Made by a program: the position numbers and the translations under genes
Notes under the pieces: generated by a model
The model's database searches: none
Told to the model about the DNA's origin: nothing
Seen by the model: only the letters and a program-made list of their open reading frames with translations
DNA from: an uncultured Clostridia bacterium
GTDB taxonomy: Bacteria; Bacillota; Clostridia; Lachnospirales; CAG-274
Reading direction: 5' to 3'
Length of the DNA: 64,000 nt
Assembly (NCBI GenBank): GCA_947632615.1
Contig: CANRPW010000010.1
Location: 21,916 to 85,915, forward strand
Shown: piece after piece, positions 55,138-63,899 of the stretch
Position numbering within the stretch: the first letter of the stretch is position 1
Layout of the letters: each line of letters starts with the position of its first letter

Positions 55138-55920
55138 ATGAAACAATATATCGTAGACACATTCACAGATAAACCCTTTGCGGGCAATCCGGCAGCTGTC
55201 TGTGTAATGGAAAGCTGGTGCTCCGAAGAAGCCATGATGAAGCTGGCGATGGAAAACAATCTGTCGGAAACTGCTTTTATTGTGAAGGAAGAAAAGGGCT
55301 ATCATCTCCGCTGGTTTACACCGGGAACGGAAGTTGAGCTATGCGGTCATGCAACGCTGGCATCATCTTTTGTAATTCTCAACTTCTATGAGCCAAACAG
55401 CAGTGAAGTAAAATTCAACACGCTCAGTGGAGAACTGACAGTTAAACGTAAGGGAAATATGTATGAAATGGATTTTCCAACTTACGAACTGAAGGAAATT
55501 CCTGTTACGGATGCGATGGAAAAGGCATTTGGAGTGCGCCCGGCGGGAGCGGTGCTTGGGCTTGATTTAGTCTGTGTTTTTAATTCTGAAGATGTCGTTA
55601 GAAATATGAAGCCGGATCAGATGCTGCTAACCCGCATTGAGGGCAGAATTCAGAATGTAACGGCACGGGGAACAGAAACTGACTGTGTGTCACGCAGCTT
55701 CTGTCCGAAACTGAGCATTGCGGAAGATCCTGTTTGTGGTTCGGCACATTGTCAGATTGCCGCATACTGGGCAGAAATGCTAAATAAAAAGGAAATATAT
55801 GCTTATCAGGCATCAAAGCGCGGCGGTTATCTGCATTGCAGAATGGAAGAAAACGACCGAATTACCATTAGCGGAGAAGCTGCCTTGGTAGCAGTTTCCG
55901 AGATCGTTGCTGAGCTGTAA
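55138..55920 (+). CDS. PhzF-family isomerase
   Basis: 260-residue protein with the diaminopimelate-epimerase-like fold of PhzF/YddE. The start IVDTFTDKPFAGNPAAVCV is diagnostic. The presumed catalytic Glu lies in NNLSETAFIV (near 45), and GHATLAS and DPVCGSAHC follow in both halves. PhzF proper acts in phenazine synthesis, but most relatives have unknown substrates and no phenazine genes are near. The ATG at 55138 has GGAGGA upstream. Last gene of the possibly transferred trio. Confidence 0.9.
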   Translation: MKQYIVDTFTDKPFAGNPAAVCVMESWCSEEAMMKLAMENNLSETAFIVKEEKGYHLRWFTPGTEVELCGHATLASSFVILNFYEPNSSEVKFNTLSGELTVKRKGNMYEMDFPTYELKEIPVTDAMEKAFGVRPAGAVLGLDLVCVFNSEDVVRNMKPDQMLLTRIEGRIQNVTARGTETDCVSRSFCPKLSIAEDPVCGSAHCQIAAYWAEMLNKKEIYAYQASKRGGYLHCRMEENDRITISGEAALVAVSEIVAEL

Positions 55921-55963
55921 ATTCCTATTTAGTGTTTGGGCGGATATTACGGTGAATTAAAAT

Positions 55964-55998
55964 ATAAAAAAAGGGACTGCCAATTCAGGCGGTCCCGT
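55964..55998. terminator. Bidirectional terminator between phzF-like gene and murG
   Basis: GGGACTGCC pairs with GGCGGTCCC (one T:G) around a 6-base loop, with seven A's before it (a T-run for murG on the minus strand) and GTTTAT after it. Confidence 0.75.
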
Positions 55999-56008
55999 TT
56001 ATGTTTAT

Positions 56009-57067
56009 TTATATATATTTTTCTATAATTTCTATTATTTTATAAACGCCGTTTTTAATATCGGTGGTTTCCATTTTTGAAATATACTTATCTTTGTTTT
56101 TATAAAGGTCGTTAAGAGCCTTAAGTAAGGTTTCACTGCTTAATTCTTCTTCTTCCAAAACCTCTGCAAAGCCTTGTTTTTTAAATGAATTTGCATTTAA
56201 AATCTGATCTCCCCTGCTGGCGTTTTTTGAAAGTGGTATGAGCAGCATAGGCTTGCGCAGTGCCAGATATTCAAATATAGAGTTAGAGCCTGCCCTTGCG
56301 CACACAATATCGGAGGCTGCAAAAATATCGTTAAGCTCCTCCGAAATATATTCAAACTGCCTGTAGCTTTCGTTGTCTGAATCTTCAACAACATTATTTT
56401 TGCCGCAAAGATGAACAACATCGAAGGTCTTGCAAAGCTCGCCTAAAATCTCCCTCACTGCATTATTTATTTTTACAGAGCCAAGAGAACCGCCCATAAT
56501 CAGAATAACGGGCTTATCTCCCTTAAAGCCTAAAAACTCAAGCCCTCTTTGTCTGTCACCCTTAAAAAGTTCCTCCCTGATAGGCGCACCTGTAAGTATG
56601 CCTTTGTCTTTAGGCATAAGCTTTACCGCCTCGGGGAAGGATGTACAAACCTTTTTGGCAAAAGGAGCGGCTATTTTATTTGCAAGCCCCGGTGTTATGT
56701 CGGATTCGTGACAAACAACAGGTATCCCCTTCATTTTTGCCGCAATTACAACAGGCACTGCCACAAAACCGCCCTTTGAAAATATTATGTTTGGCTTTAT
56801 TTTAGAAAGCGCCCTGAAAGCATCGCCAACGCCCTTAACTACTCTGAAAGCATCAGTGAGGTTCTGAAGGTCTATATATCTTCTCAGCTTGCCCGAGCTT
56901 ATGCCGTAGTAAGGTATTTTTTCATTGGTAATAAGCTCCTTTTCAATGCCGTTTTTGCTGCCTATATAATAAATTTCATAGCCGTTCTTTTTAAGCTCAG
57001 GCAGAAGCGCAATATTCGGCGTAACGTGACCCGCCGTTCCTCCCCCCGTAAGAACAATTTTTTTCAT
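56009..57067 (-). CDS. murG: UDP-GlcNAc:lipid I GlcNAc transferase
   Basis: GT28 enzyme at the cytoplasmic membrane face that converts lipid I to lipid II for peptidoglycan. The N-terminal loop TGGGTAGHVTPN is the clostridial form of the glycine loop. MGGSLGS (near 191) and ARAGSNSIFEYLALRKPMLLIP (near 257) complete the donor site. 352 residues. It lies alone, outside a dcw division cluster, with terminator hairpins on both sides. Confidence 0.95.
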   Translation of the reverse strand: MKKIVLTGGGTAGHVTPNIALLPELKKNGYEIYYIGSKNGIEKELITNEKIPYYGISSGKLRRYIDLQNLTDAFRVVKGVGDAFRALSKIKPNIIFSKGGFVAVPVVIAAKMKGIPVVCHESDITPGLANKIAAPFAKKVCTSFPEAVKLMPKDKGILTGAPIREELFKGDRQRGLEFLGFKGDKPVILIMGGSLGSVKINNAVREILGELCKTFDVVHLCGKNNVVEDSDNESYRQFEYISEELNDIFAASDIVCARAGSNSIFEYLALRKPMLLIPLSKNASRGDQILNANSFKKQGFAEVLEEEELSSETLLKALNDLYKNKDKYISKMETTDIKNGVYKIIEIIEKYI

Positions 57068-57255
57068 ATTATCAACTCCGACTGATTTTTATTAAACTTA
57101 TTTTATAATATATGGGAAAAAATTACAATAGAAATTTATTATATAATTTGAATAAACACGCTGACAACGGAGTACATACTGCTGTAAAATAATAAGGAAA
57201 ATGTCCTGCATCTCCTACAGGAAATCATGTCTATTTAAGATAAATGTAAATAACT

Positions 57256-57300
57256 AAAAAACAACCCCTGTTCTGAAATCTGAACCAGGGGTTGTTTTAC
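57256..57300 (-). terminator. Terminator of the two-component operon
   Basis: AAAACAACCCCTG pairs with CAGGGGTTGTTTT around a 15-base loop. The flanking A-run and T-run let it act in either direction, most likely ending the histidine kinase transcript. Confidence 0.75.
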
Positions 57301-57322
57301 AGTATGAAATTTTAAAAGATTT

Positions 57323-58753
57323 TTATGTTTTATTAAGCTCAAACCAAAAGACGGTGTTTTCTCCTTCTTTGCTGTCGGCTCCGAAGGCTGCATTATGGGC
57401 TGTGAGAATTTCCTTTACTATGGCAAGTCCTAAGCCCTTTGTATTTCTTTTTTCCGATGTAAAATATCTGTCCCAAATATGTGGCAGGTCTTTGGGGCTT
57501 ATGCCCTCTCCCGTATTATATATTTCCGTTCTTACAGTATCATCTTTTGCATAAACGGAAATGCGTATTGTTCCGCCTTCTTGTGTATGAGAAATGGCGT
57601 TTGACATAAGATTATAAATTACCTGTTGTATACGTCCCTTGTCGGCATTTACATAAATGTCTTTTTCGGTTTCTTTTATTATTTTAATATTTTTTTCGCT
57701 GCATATTGCCAAAAACTGATTTGAAATATTTTCGGCGATCATACTTATGTTTATTTTTTCAAAATTTAATGTTACATTTTCCGATTGAAGTTTTGAAAAA
57801 TCCAATATGTCATTTACAAGAAGTGTGAGCCTGTCTGCTTCTTTTATAATAACCTCTGTATCTTCCCTTGTATTTTCTCCCCCGTCCAAGTCTTTTATAA
57901 GCTCCGCATAGCCTTTTATGATCGTCAGGGGCGTACGCAGGTCGTGAGATACATTTGCCAAAAGCTCTCTTCTTAATTTGTCGGTTTCGGCAATTTTTTT
58001 GGCTGCATATTCCAGAGAGTCTGCAAGCCTGTCCGTTTCTGTACAAAAGCCGTGTTCAAAGTCTATGTCAAAGCTGCCTTCTGCCATTTTAAGCGACTGC
58101 TCCGACAGTCTGTAAATAGGCTCTGAAAATTTTTTTGATATAAATACGGCTATTGCAAGCCCCGTAATAAGGGCAAGAATAGTAACGGCAAAAAGCTGAA
58201 GCCTCAATATGGACACAGCGGAGTCTACAGCCTCTATTGATGTATTTATATAGAGAATATTATCGTCAGGCATTTTTCTGCCATAGACGAGAGAGCTGCT
58301 TTCTCCGTTATGACTTATTGTGTAGCATACGCTTTCATTTTTTCCGAGTTTTTCAAGAAAGTCATTGTAATGCTCCGGAAGTCTTCTGTAGGACAGGTCC
58401 TGATAGTTTTTTGTTTCCTCTATTTTATAAGGATTGTTATAAACCCCGTGGTCTTGGTGGTCATAGGGAGAATTTTTATATGAAAGACTGTATTCGTCGG
58501 CACTGTAAATTATATTTCCCTCTTTATCCGTCAGAAGAATAAGCATAGGGTTGTTTGCTGAGACAGAGTCTATTATGTTTTCTATGTTTTCTTCGGAATT
58601 ATATATTTCCTGAGCTATTTTTTTAATATGATTTTTCTGCATAATATTATAAAAGCTCTGTAGAAAAACCGTCTGCAAAAGCCAGAGTACAGAAAGTATA
58701 ATTACGGCAAATAATGTAAAATATTTAAAAAGTTTAAAGCTAATTGATTTCAA
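57323..58753 (-). CDS. Sensor histidine kinase
   Basis: Membrane kinase partner of the adjacent regulator. Two membrane helices (about 10-32 and 183-203) enclose an extracytoplasmic sensor of about 150 residues rich in Tyr and Asn. HAMP and HisKA follow, with the phosphorylated His in NVSHDLRTPL (near 270). HATPase_c has the N box (NLMSNAISH) and a G box reading KGLGLAIVKEI. 476 residues. The start overlaps the regulator stop by 14 bases. The signal is unknown; the small secreted protein encoded upstream may be part of the sensing or the output. Confidence 0.92.
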   Translation of the reverse strand: MKSISFKLFKYFTLFAVIILSVLWLLQTVFLQSFYNIMQKNHIKKIAQEIYNSEENIENIIDSVSANNPMLILLTDKEGNIIYSADEYSLSYKNSPYDHQDHGVYNNPYKIEETKNYQDLSYRRLPEHYNDFLEKLGKNESVCYTISHNGESSSLVYGRKMPDDNILYINTSIEAVDSAVSILRLQLFAVTILALITGLAIAVFISKKFSEPIYRLSEQSLKMAEGSFDIDFEHGFCTETDRLADSLEYAAKKIAETDKLRRELLANVSHDLRTPLTIIKGYAELIKDLDGGENTREDTEVIIKEADRLTLLVNDILDFSKLQSENVTLNFEKINISMIAENISNQFLAICSEKNIKIIKETEKDIYVNADKGRIQQVIYNLMSNAISHTQEGGTIRISVYAKDDTVRTEIYNTGEGISPKDLPHIWDRYFTSEKRNTKGLGLAIVKEILTAHNAAFGADSKEGENTVFWFELNKT

Positions 58754-59405
58754 ATTTATATCCCACTCCCCTTACGGTAACTATATAATCCCTGCATTTT
58801 CCTATATGAGAACGGAGCTGTTTTATCTGCCAGTCAACTGTTCTGTCGGAAGAAAAATATTCACAGCCCCATACAGCCTCCATTATCTGCTCTCTTGAAA
58901 GTACCATGCCTTTGTTTTGTGCAAGATATAAAAGAAGGTCATATTCCTTTGCTGTAAGCTCGGTTTTTTCATTGTCTATATAAACGACCCTTCCCGACTT
59001 GTCTATTTCCAAAATGCCTGCCTTAAGTCTTTCGGAATAAACTCTGCTGCGCCGCTTTAAAACAGCCCCTATTCTTGCCATAAGCTCTCTCGGTGAAAAA
59101 GGCTTTACAACATAGTCGTCGGCTCCCGTTTCAAAGCCGAAAAGCTTGTCATATTCCTCTCCCCTTGCAGAAAGCATTATTACAGGAATATCCTTTGCTT
59201 CACGGATTTTTTTACAGGCGGTAAAGCCGTCCATTTCAGGCATCATGGCGTCCATTATAATACAGTCAAAGTCCTCGCTGCGGCATTTTAAAACAGCTTC
59301 AAAGCCGTCGGAGGCATAAGCCGTTTCGTAGCCAAAGCTTTTTGCATATCTGCCTACAAGACTTCTTATGTCAGGCTCATCGTCAACAATAAGTATTTTT
59401 GCCAT
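58740..59405 (-). CDS. OmpR/PhoB-family response regulator
   Basis: 221 residues. The receiver domain has the acidic pair DDEPD, phospho-acceptor Asp in CIIMDAMMPEMDG (near 51), Ser/Thr in MLSARGEEYD and Lys in DDYVVKPFSPREL. A winged-helix DNA-binding domain (about 130-221) ends in WQIKQLRSHIGKCRDYIVTVRGVGYKFE. It works with the histidine kinase downstream. Targets are unknown; the upstream secreted-protein gene is a candidate. Confidence 0.94.
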   Translation of the reverse strand: MAKILIVDDEPDIRSLVGRYAKSFGYETAYASDGFEAVLKCRSEDFDCIIMDAMMPEMDGFTACKKIREAKDIPVIMLSARGEEYDKLFGFETGADDYVVKPFSPRELMARIGAVLKRRSRVYSERLKAGILEIDKSGRVVYIDNEKTELTAKEYDLLLYLAQNKGMVLSREQIMEAVWGCEYFSSDRTVDWQIKQLRSHIGKCRDYIVTVRGVGYKFEIN

Positions 59406-59464
59406 TTTTTCAAAAACCTCCCTTCCTTATGCTATTTTATCACACCTGAATTTATTTATCAATA

Positions 59465-59494
59465 AAAGAGGCACAGACCCTGCCGTGCCTCTAC
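59465..59494 (-). terminator. Terminator after the small secreted protein gene
   Basis: AGAGGCAC (59467-59474) pairs with GTGCCTCT (59485-59492), with an A-rich left flank giving U's on the minus strand. It lies between the small secreted protein gene and the regulator gene, so expression of the two may be uncoupled. Confidence 0.65.
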
Positions 59495-59499
59495 TTTAA

Positions 59500-59949
59500 T
59501 TATCTGTTTTCTTCTATATAAGTTTTTATTTCAGCAAGCTGTTCTTCACTTATTATTCCAGCTTCAACAAGCTCTTCGGGGTCGTTTTTGCGTTCAGTCT
59601 TTCTTTCGGCAAATGCTGCGTGCCTTTCCTCATCGGTCATAGAATCAAGGTCTTTATATACAGAGCTTATTTTTTCGTGTTTTTCTGCCATATATGCAGA
59701 TATTTCTTCAGCCGCAGCCTCGTCTATTATTCCGGCGCTTACAAGGTCTTCTGTGTTTATGCGACCCTCCAGACTTGAATGGTTTTCGTGAGAATAGACA
59801 AAGGTTTGCTCACCTCCTGTACCGTAGTGATTAGCTTTTCCCTTTAAATAACCGTAATCCTCCGTCGTACCGGCAGCAGCAAAGGAGTTTACCGAAAATG
59901 CTGCGAATGTAAGAATTAATACAGATAATACAATAATATTTTTTTTCAT
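59500..59949 (-). CDS. Small secreted protein with two DLVxAGII helical repeats
   Basis: 149 residues. A signal peptide (about 1-24, ending VNSFAAAG) precedes two copies of a short repeat: EDLVSAGIIDEAAAEEISAYMAE (about 68-90) and EELVEAGIISEEQLAEIKTYIEE (about 125-147). They are joined by a charged helix with MTDEERHAAFAERKTER. The style resembles DUF2680-type secreted proteins; function is unknown. Placement just upstream of a two-component system suggests a regulatory partner, for example a cell-envelope stress reporter. Confidence 0.7.
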   Translation of the reverse strand: MKKNIIVLSVLILTFAAFSVNSFAAAGTTEDYGYLKGKANHYGTGGEQTFVYSHENHSSLEGRINTEDLVSAGIIDEAAAEEISAYMAEKHEKISSVYKDLDSMTDEERHAAFAERKTERKNDPEELVEAGIISEEQLAEIKTYIEENR

Positions 59950-60133
59950 AGCTTTCTTCCTTTCTTTATTTGGTATATTTATATTTTAGATTTATATTGT
60001 GTGGATAATATGTTATAAATGTGGAATTGATGTGGAATTTTTTTAAAGATTATTTATTTATAAACTATTTGGTCTTGAATAATAAATAAAACTATTGTAA
60101 AATTAAAAGAAAAAAACCAAGAGGTGTTTAAAA

Positions 60134-60985
60134 ATGAAGTTTACTAAAATGCACGGCTGCGGAAACGATTATATTTATATAAATTGTTTTGAAGAAAAAA
60201 TTGAAAATGACAGAATTTCGGAGCTTGCCGTAAAGATGAGTCACAGGCATTTTGGCGTGGGCTCTGACGGGCTTGTGCTTATTTGCCCATCGGATAAGTG
60301 TGATGTAAAAATGAGAATGTTCAATTCTGACGGCTCTGAGGCTGAAATGTGCGGAAATGCCATAAGATGTGTGGGAAAGTATGTATATGACAGAAAAATT
60401 GTTGACAAAACCCTCATCACCGTTGAAACCCTTGGTGGAGTTAAGGTTCTTGATATGAGTCTTGACGGTGAAGGCAAAGTATCCGTTGTAAAGGTGGATA
60501 TGGGAGAGCCGGTTTTCAAGCCCGAGCTTGTGCCTGTGGAGGGCGAAGGTGAAGGACCTGTAAAGGACCTTGAAATAGAAGTATATGACAGAAAATTTGT
60601 ATTTACCTGTGTATCTATGGGAAACCCCCATGCCGTTACATTTATAGAAGGCGTTGACGACTTTGATGTAAAGAAGTACGGCACCTTTACGGAGGTATAC
60701 AAAAGCTTTCCCAAAAAGACAAATACTGAATTTATGGAGTATGTAAGCAAAAATTTCTTCAAAATGCGTGTATGGGAAAGAGGCGCCGGTGAAACCTGGG
60801 CTTGTGGTACGGGAGCTTGCGCATCGGCGGTTGCCGCTTGTCTTAACGGCTATTGCAAAAAGGGCGACGACATAATTCTTAAGCTTTTGGGCGGAGAGCT
60901 TATAATAAACTGGTCGGCAGAGGACAACCACGTATATATGACAGGGCCTGCCACCTTTGTATTTGACGGTGTCTGGAATGAATAA
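60134..60985 (+). CDS. dapF: Diaminopimelate epimerase
   Basis: Converts LL- to meso-diaminopimelate for lysine and cell-wall crosslinks, without a cofactor. The two catalytic cysteines are present: Cys73 in EMCGNAIRC and the second in ACGTGACAS (near 222). The start [16 protein letters not shown] is diagnostic. 283 residues, slightly long owing to a Gly/Glu-rich loop (near 135). AAGAGGTG precedes the ATG. This implies mDAP-type peptidoglycan. A 303-codon open frame on the opposite strand is a shadow. Confidence 0.96.
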   Translation: MKFTKMHGCGNDYIYINCFEEKIENDRISELAVKMSHRHFGVGSDGLVLICPSDKCDVKMRMFNSDGSEAEMCGNAIRCVGKYVYDRKIVDKTLITVETLGGVKVLDMSLDGEGKVSVVKVDMGEPVFKPELVPVEGEGEGPVKDLEIEVYDRKFVFTCVSMGNPHAVTFIEGVDDFDVKKYGTFTEVYKSFPKKTNTEFMEYVSKNFFKMRVWERGAGETWACGTGACASAVAACLNGYCKKGDDIILKLLGGELIINWSAEDNHVYMTGPATFVFDGVWNE

Positions 60986-61502
60986 TAAATTGTTTATGCT
61001 TCTGTTCGGTTTAGGGCAGAAGCATATAATTTTAGGCAAAATTTCGTATATTATTGCAAAATTTTCGTACAGTTTCTTCTATATTATATATATAGTCGGA
61101 TTTTTACTCACGCTGTACATAAATAAAAGCTTTATACCGGCATATTTGATAATACCCTTAAGTGTATTTTTAATAAACAACACAACGAGGAAGCTGCTTG
61201 GCAAAAAACGCCCATATCAGGAGCTTGATATAACCCCGCTCATAAACCACAAAGACTCTCCCTCATGCCCCAGCAATCACACCGCCTGTGCTATGGTTAT
61301 AGCCCTTACATTTTTAAAGGCAGTGTCATATTATCAAAATCCAATTTTGACTTTTTTGGGAGTGTTTTTCATAGTCTGCGGCATATTTACAGGGCTTTCA
61401 AGGGTAGTCTGCGGCATACACTATCCCTGTGATATATTTTTGGGCTATATAATAGGAATATTCTGTTTTTTTGCCGAAATGAAGATCATTTCTTTTTTCT
61501 GA
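60978..61502 (+). CDS. PAP2-family membrane phosphatase
   Basis: Lipid phosphatase such as undecaprenyl-diphosphate or phosphatidic-acid phosphatase. The three catalytic motifs are seen: [14 protein letters not shown] and [16 protein letters not shown]. About five membrane helices in 174 residues. The ATG at 60978 overlaps the dapF stop by 8 bases; the RBS is weak, so translation is probably coupled. The pairing with dapF fits a cell-wall role, for example recycling the lipid carrier, but the substrate is inferred only. Confidence 0.85.
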   Translation: MNNKLFMLLFGLGQKHIILGKISYIIAKFSYSFFYIIYIVGFLLTLYINKSFIPAYLIIPLSVFLINNTTRKLLGKKRPYQELDITPLINHKDSPSCPSNHTACAMVIALTFLKAVSYYQNPILTFLGVFFIVCGIFTGLSRVVCGIHYPCDIFLGYIIGIFCFFAEMKIISFF

Positions 61503-61591
61503 TATCAGTTATCATTTTTTCCATTCAGATCATATTATTTTATGATTTTGAATGGAATTTTTTAACTTACTGCGAATTTTAAAAAATACTA

Positions 61592-61643
61592 TTGACAAAT
61601 TGGGTCTACTGTTGTAGACTATATATAAATCTACTGTTGTAGA
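61592..61643 (+). promoter_or_regulatory. Promoter and two operators of the BlaI/BlaR1-type pair
   Basis: TTGACA (61592-61597) and TAGACT (61615-61620), spaced 17 bases. GTCTACTGTTGTAGAC (61604-61619) is a dyad lying across the -10 region, and TCTACTGTTGTAGA (61630-61643) repeats it with centres 25 bases apart. Both are identical in the core, as expected for cooperative BlaI/MecI-type dimers repressing their own operon. Confidence 0.8.
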
Positions 61644-61667
61644 CCAATATATATACGGGAGGAAATT

Positions 61668-62027
61668 ATGGAAAATTACAGACTTTGTGACAGCGAATAC
61701 AGATTTATGTCTGTTATATGGGAAAATTCTCCCATAAATTCAGGGGAATTGGTTAAATTATCTTCTGAAATATTGGGTTGGAAAAAATCCACTACATATA
61801 CAGTCATAAAACGCCTTTGCGAAAGAGGTTTTATAAAAAATGAAAATACGGTTATAAAGTGGCTTGTGCCTATGGAAAAGGTGCAGCTTAATGAAACGGA
61901 ATTTTTTGTGGACAGAACCTTCGGAGGTTCAATATCCCATCTTATGGCAACATTTTTGGGAAGCAGGAAAATATCGCAAAAAGAAGCTGAAGAGCTTAAA
62001 AGGCTTATTGATAAAAATGTGAGGTAA
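61668..62027 (+). CDS. BlaI/MecI-family transcriptional repressor
   Basis: 119-residue winged-helix repressor. The N-terminal DNA-binding domain shows EYRFMSVIWENSPINSGELVKL and KKSTTYTVIKRLCERGFIKNE, very close to the BlaI family. The C-terminal part forms the dimer and holds the site normally cut on induction. ATG at 61668 after GGGAGG. The two TCTACTGTTGTAGA operators upstream point to autoregulation. The M56 peptidase follows 6 bases later. Confidence 0.93.
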   Translation: MENYRLCDSEYRFMSVIWENSPINSGELVKLSSEILGWKKSTTYTVIKRLCERGFIKNENTVIKWLVPMEKVQLNETEFFVDRTFGGSISHLMATFLGSRKISQKEAEELKRLIDKNVR

Positions 62028-62032
62028 TATAT

Positions 62033-63667
62033 ATGGGAGAGGTTTCATTTATAACAAGGCTTTTAAATATGGATATTACGGCAATATATGTTATAATGCT
62101 TGTTTTTGTTGTGCGTGGGTTTATGACAAAGCTGCCTAAAAAGTATTCATATTATCTCTGGGCGGCTGTGGGGTTTCGCCTTATATGTCCCATATCATTT
62201 TCATGGAAACTGAGCTTTTTTAATCTGTCATTTCTTAATGACCTTAACCGAAACGGAACTATGACCTACATACCCTCAGATATTCAGTATGCCCATATTC
62301 CTAAGATAAATACAGGCATAAGCCCGGTGAACAGCGCCGTTAATTCCCTTCTGCCCGAGGGAACGCCTTTTTCAAGCGTAAACCCTATACAGATCATTTT
62401 ATATTTTGCATACTGTATATGGATATTGGGAATGGCTGTAATACTGATAAGGGAAATATATATGTTCATAAAAACCAAAAGATTGGTAAAACAGGCTGTT
62501 CTGTACAAGGATAATATTTATTTTTGCGACAACATACCCTCGCCTTTTGTTATGGGTATTTTTAAACCTGTGATATATATACCTTTCAGAATGAAAGAAA
62601 ATGAAATGTCCTATATAATATGCCACGAAAAATATCACATAAAACGCCATGACAATATAATAAAACCGCTGGGCTTTTTACTGGCTGCAATACATTGGTA
62701 TAATCCTTTTGTGTGGGCGGCTTATATCTGTATGATATCCGATATGGAAAAAAGCTGCGATGAGGCCGTACTTACTGTTATGGGAAAAGGCATAATAAAG
62801 GACTACGGCAATACACTTATTTCCTTTGCCTCAAACCGCAGAAATTTCGGTGGGCTTGCCTTCGGAGAAGAAAATATCAAGGGCAGAATAAAAAATTTAC
62901 TCTCCTTTAAAAAGAGGGGCAGACTTACAGCCATAATATGTATATTGGCAGTTATAATAGTGTTTTTTGTATCTGTGACAAATGGAAACGTAACCGAAAA
63001 GGTATATATTGAAAAATGGGCTTCTGCTTTTTCGGACAGAAACGGAAATATTATAAAGGAAATGTCCTCGGAAAGTGCAGACAAGTCCTTGCTGAAAGAG
63101 GGCTTTTATATTGACGAAGCTGAGGCGGAAAAAGGCTATATAGGCTGGTCAAGTCCTTGGCCTATGAATATAGACGAAAATGAAAGAAATGCAGTAATAC
63201 AGGCAAAAAACGGCAAGGCAGTTGTGTTGTATTATGCCTTTGTTTCTGATCCTCATTATACGGTATGGCGTCAGACACTTACCTATGAGGGCAAGGGAGA
63301 GGATATTACAATAACAGATACCCATACGGATTTTTTGGATAATATATCAAGCGGAGAAGAATTTTTTATGGCGTATCCCAATAATATAAAAAACACCGCT
63401 ATGGATTATAGCAGCAATTCGATGGGTGAAATAATAAACAGTCAATTTTTAAAAGGCGAAAACTATAATAATACAGACCTGTCACGTCCCGAAAACGCTG
63501 TATTGTATTTTCTCAATATAAACGAAAAAGCCGTAAGAATACAAACGGATAAGGAGAATAATATAGCCCGGTTGTTTTTTGTAAATGACGGCGTAAACGT
63601 AAAACTGAAAATAGAACAGCCCTTCGGTGATGATGGTATATGGACGCCCACGGAAATTTTGGAATAG
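62033..63667 (+). CDS. BlaR1/MecR1-type M56 membrane peptidase
   Basis: 544-residue membrane zinc protease that should release repression by the partner BlaI. Four or five membrane helices surround the cytoplasmic zinc motif HEKYH (near 197) with downstream DMEKSCDEAVL supplying the third ligand. A last helix (near 300) leads to an extracytoplasmic domain of about 220 residues. That domain lacks the SxxK..SxN penicillin-binding pattern, so the signal is probably not a beta-lactam. No beta-lactamase gene is beside it. The target operon may be only itself or may lie elsewhere. Confidence 0.87.
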   Translation: MGEVSFITRLLNMDITAIYVIMLVFVVRGFMTKLPKKYSYYLWAAVGFRLICPISFSWKLSFFNLSFLNDLNRNGTMTYIPSDIQYAHIPKINTGISPVNSAVNSLLPEGTPFSSVNPIQIILYFAYCIWILGMAVILIREIYMFIKTKRLVKQAVLYKDNIYFCDNIPSPFVMGIFKPVIYIPFRMKENEMSYIICHEKYHIKRHDNIIKPLGFLLAAIHWYNPFVWAAYICMISDMEKSCDEAVLTVMGKGIIKDYGNTLISFASNRRNFGGLAFGEENIKGRIKNLLSFKKRGRLTAIICILAVIIVFFVSVTNGNVTEKVYIEKWASAFSDRNGNIIKEMSSESADKSLLKEGFYIDEAEAEKGYIGWSSPWPMNIDENERNAVIQAKNGKAVVLYYAFVSDPHYTVWRQTLTYEGKGEDITITDTHTDFLDNISSGEEFFMAYPNNIKNTAMDYSSNSMGEIINSQFLKGENYNNTDLSRPENAVLYFLNINEKAVRIQTDKENNIARLFFVNDGVNVKLKIEQPFGDDGIWTPTEILE

Positions 63668-63704
63668 TTATATTTTGCGGTATATGAAAAAAATAAAAAA
63701 GGTA

Positions 63705-63733
63705 TTGACATATTTTTAAAATACAAGTATAAT
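63705..63733 (+). promoter_or_regulatory. Consensus promoter of tRNA-Ser
   Basis: Perfect TTGACA (63705-63710) and TATAAT (63728-63733) with a 17-base spacer, 35 bases before the tRNA. Confidence 0.85.
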
Positions 63734-63768
63734 TAATTTTGGCTTTAATAATAATAAAAGTAAGCCTT

Positions 63769-63857
63769 GGAGAAATACCCAAGAGGCCGAAGGGGCTCCC
63801 CTGCTAAGGGAGTAGGTCGCTAATCCCGGCGCGAGGGTTCGAATCCCTCTTTCTCCG
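63769..63857 (+). tRNA. tRNA-Ser (anticodon GCU)
   Basis: Acceptor GGAGAAA pairs with TTTCTCC (63850-63856), discriminator G. The anticodon stem CTCCC/GGGAG holds GCT at 63803-63805, reading AGC/AGU. A long variable arm (GTAGGTCGCTAATCCCGGCGC region) marks a class II serine tRNA, and GGTTCGAATCC is the T arm. CCA is not encoded. Confidence 0.95.
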
Positions 63858-63899
63858 CTTTTTTTATATAAAAAATATATAAAATTTTTAAAAAAGTAC

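Noticed and set aside
60128..61039. 303-codon open frame on the minus strand over dapF
   Set aside because: It is antisense to dapF, whose motifs are complete, and its protein is rich in Tyr, Cys, His and Phe without any recognisable family. It is a shadow frame.
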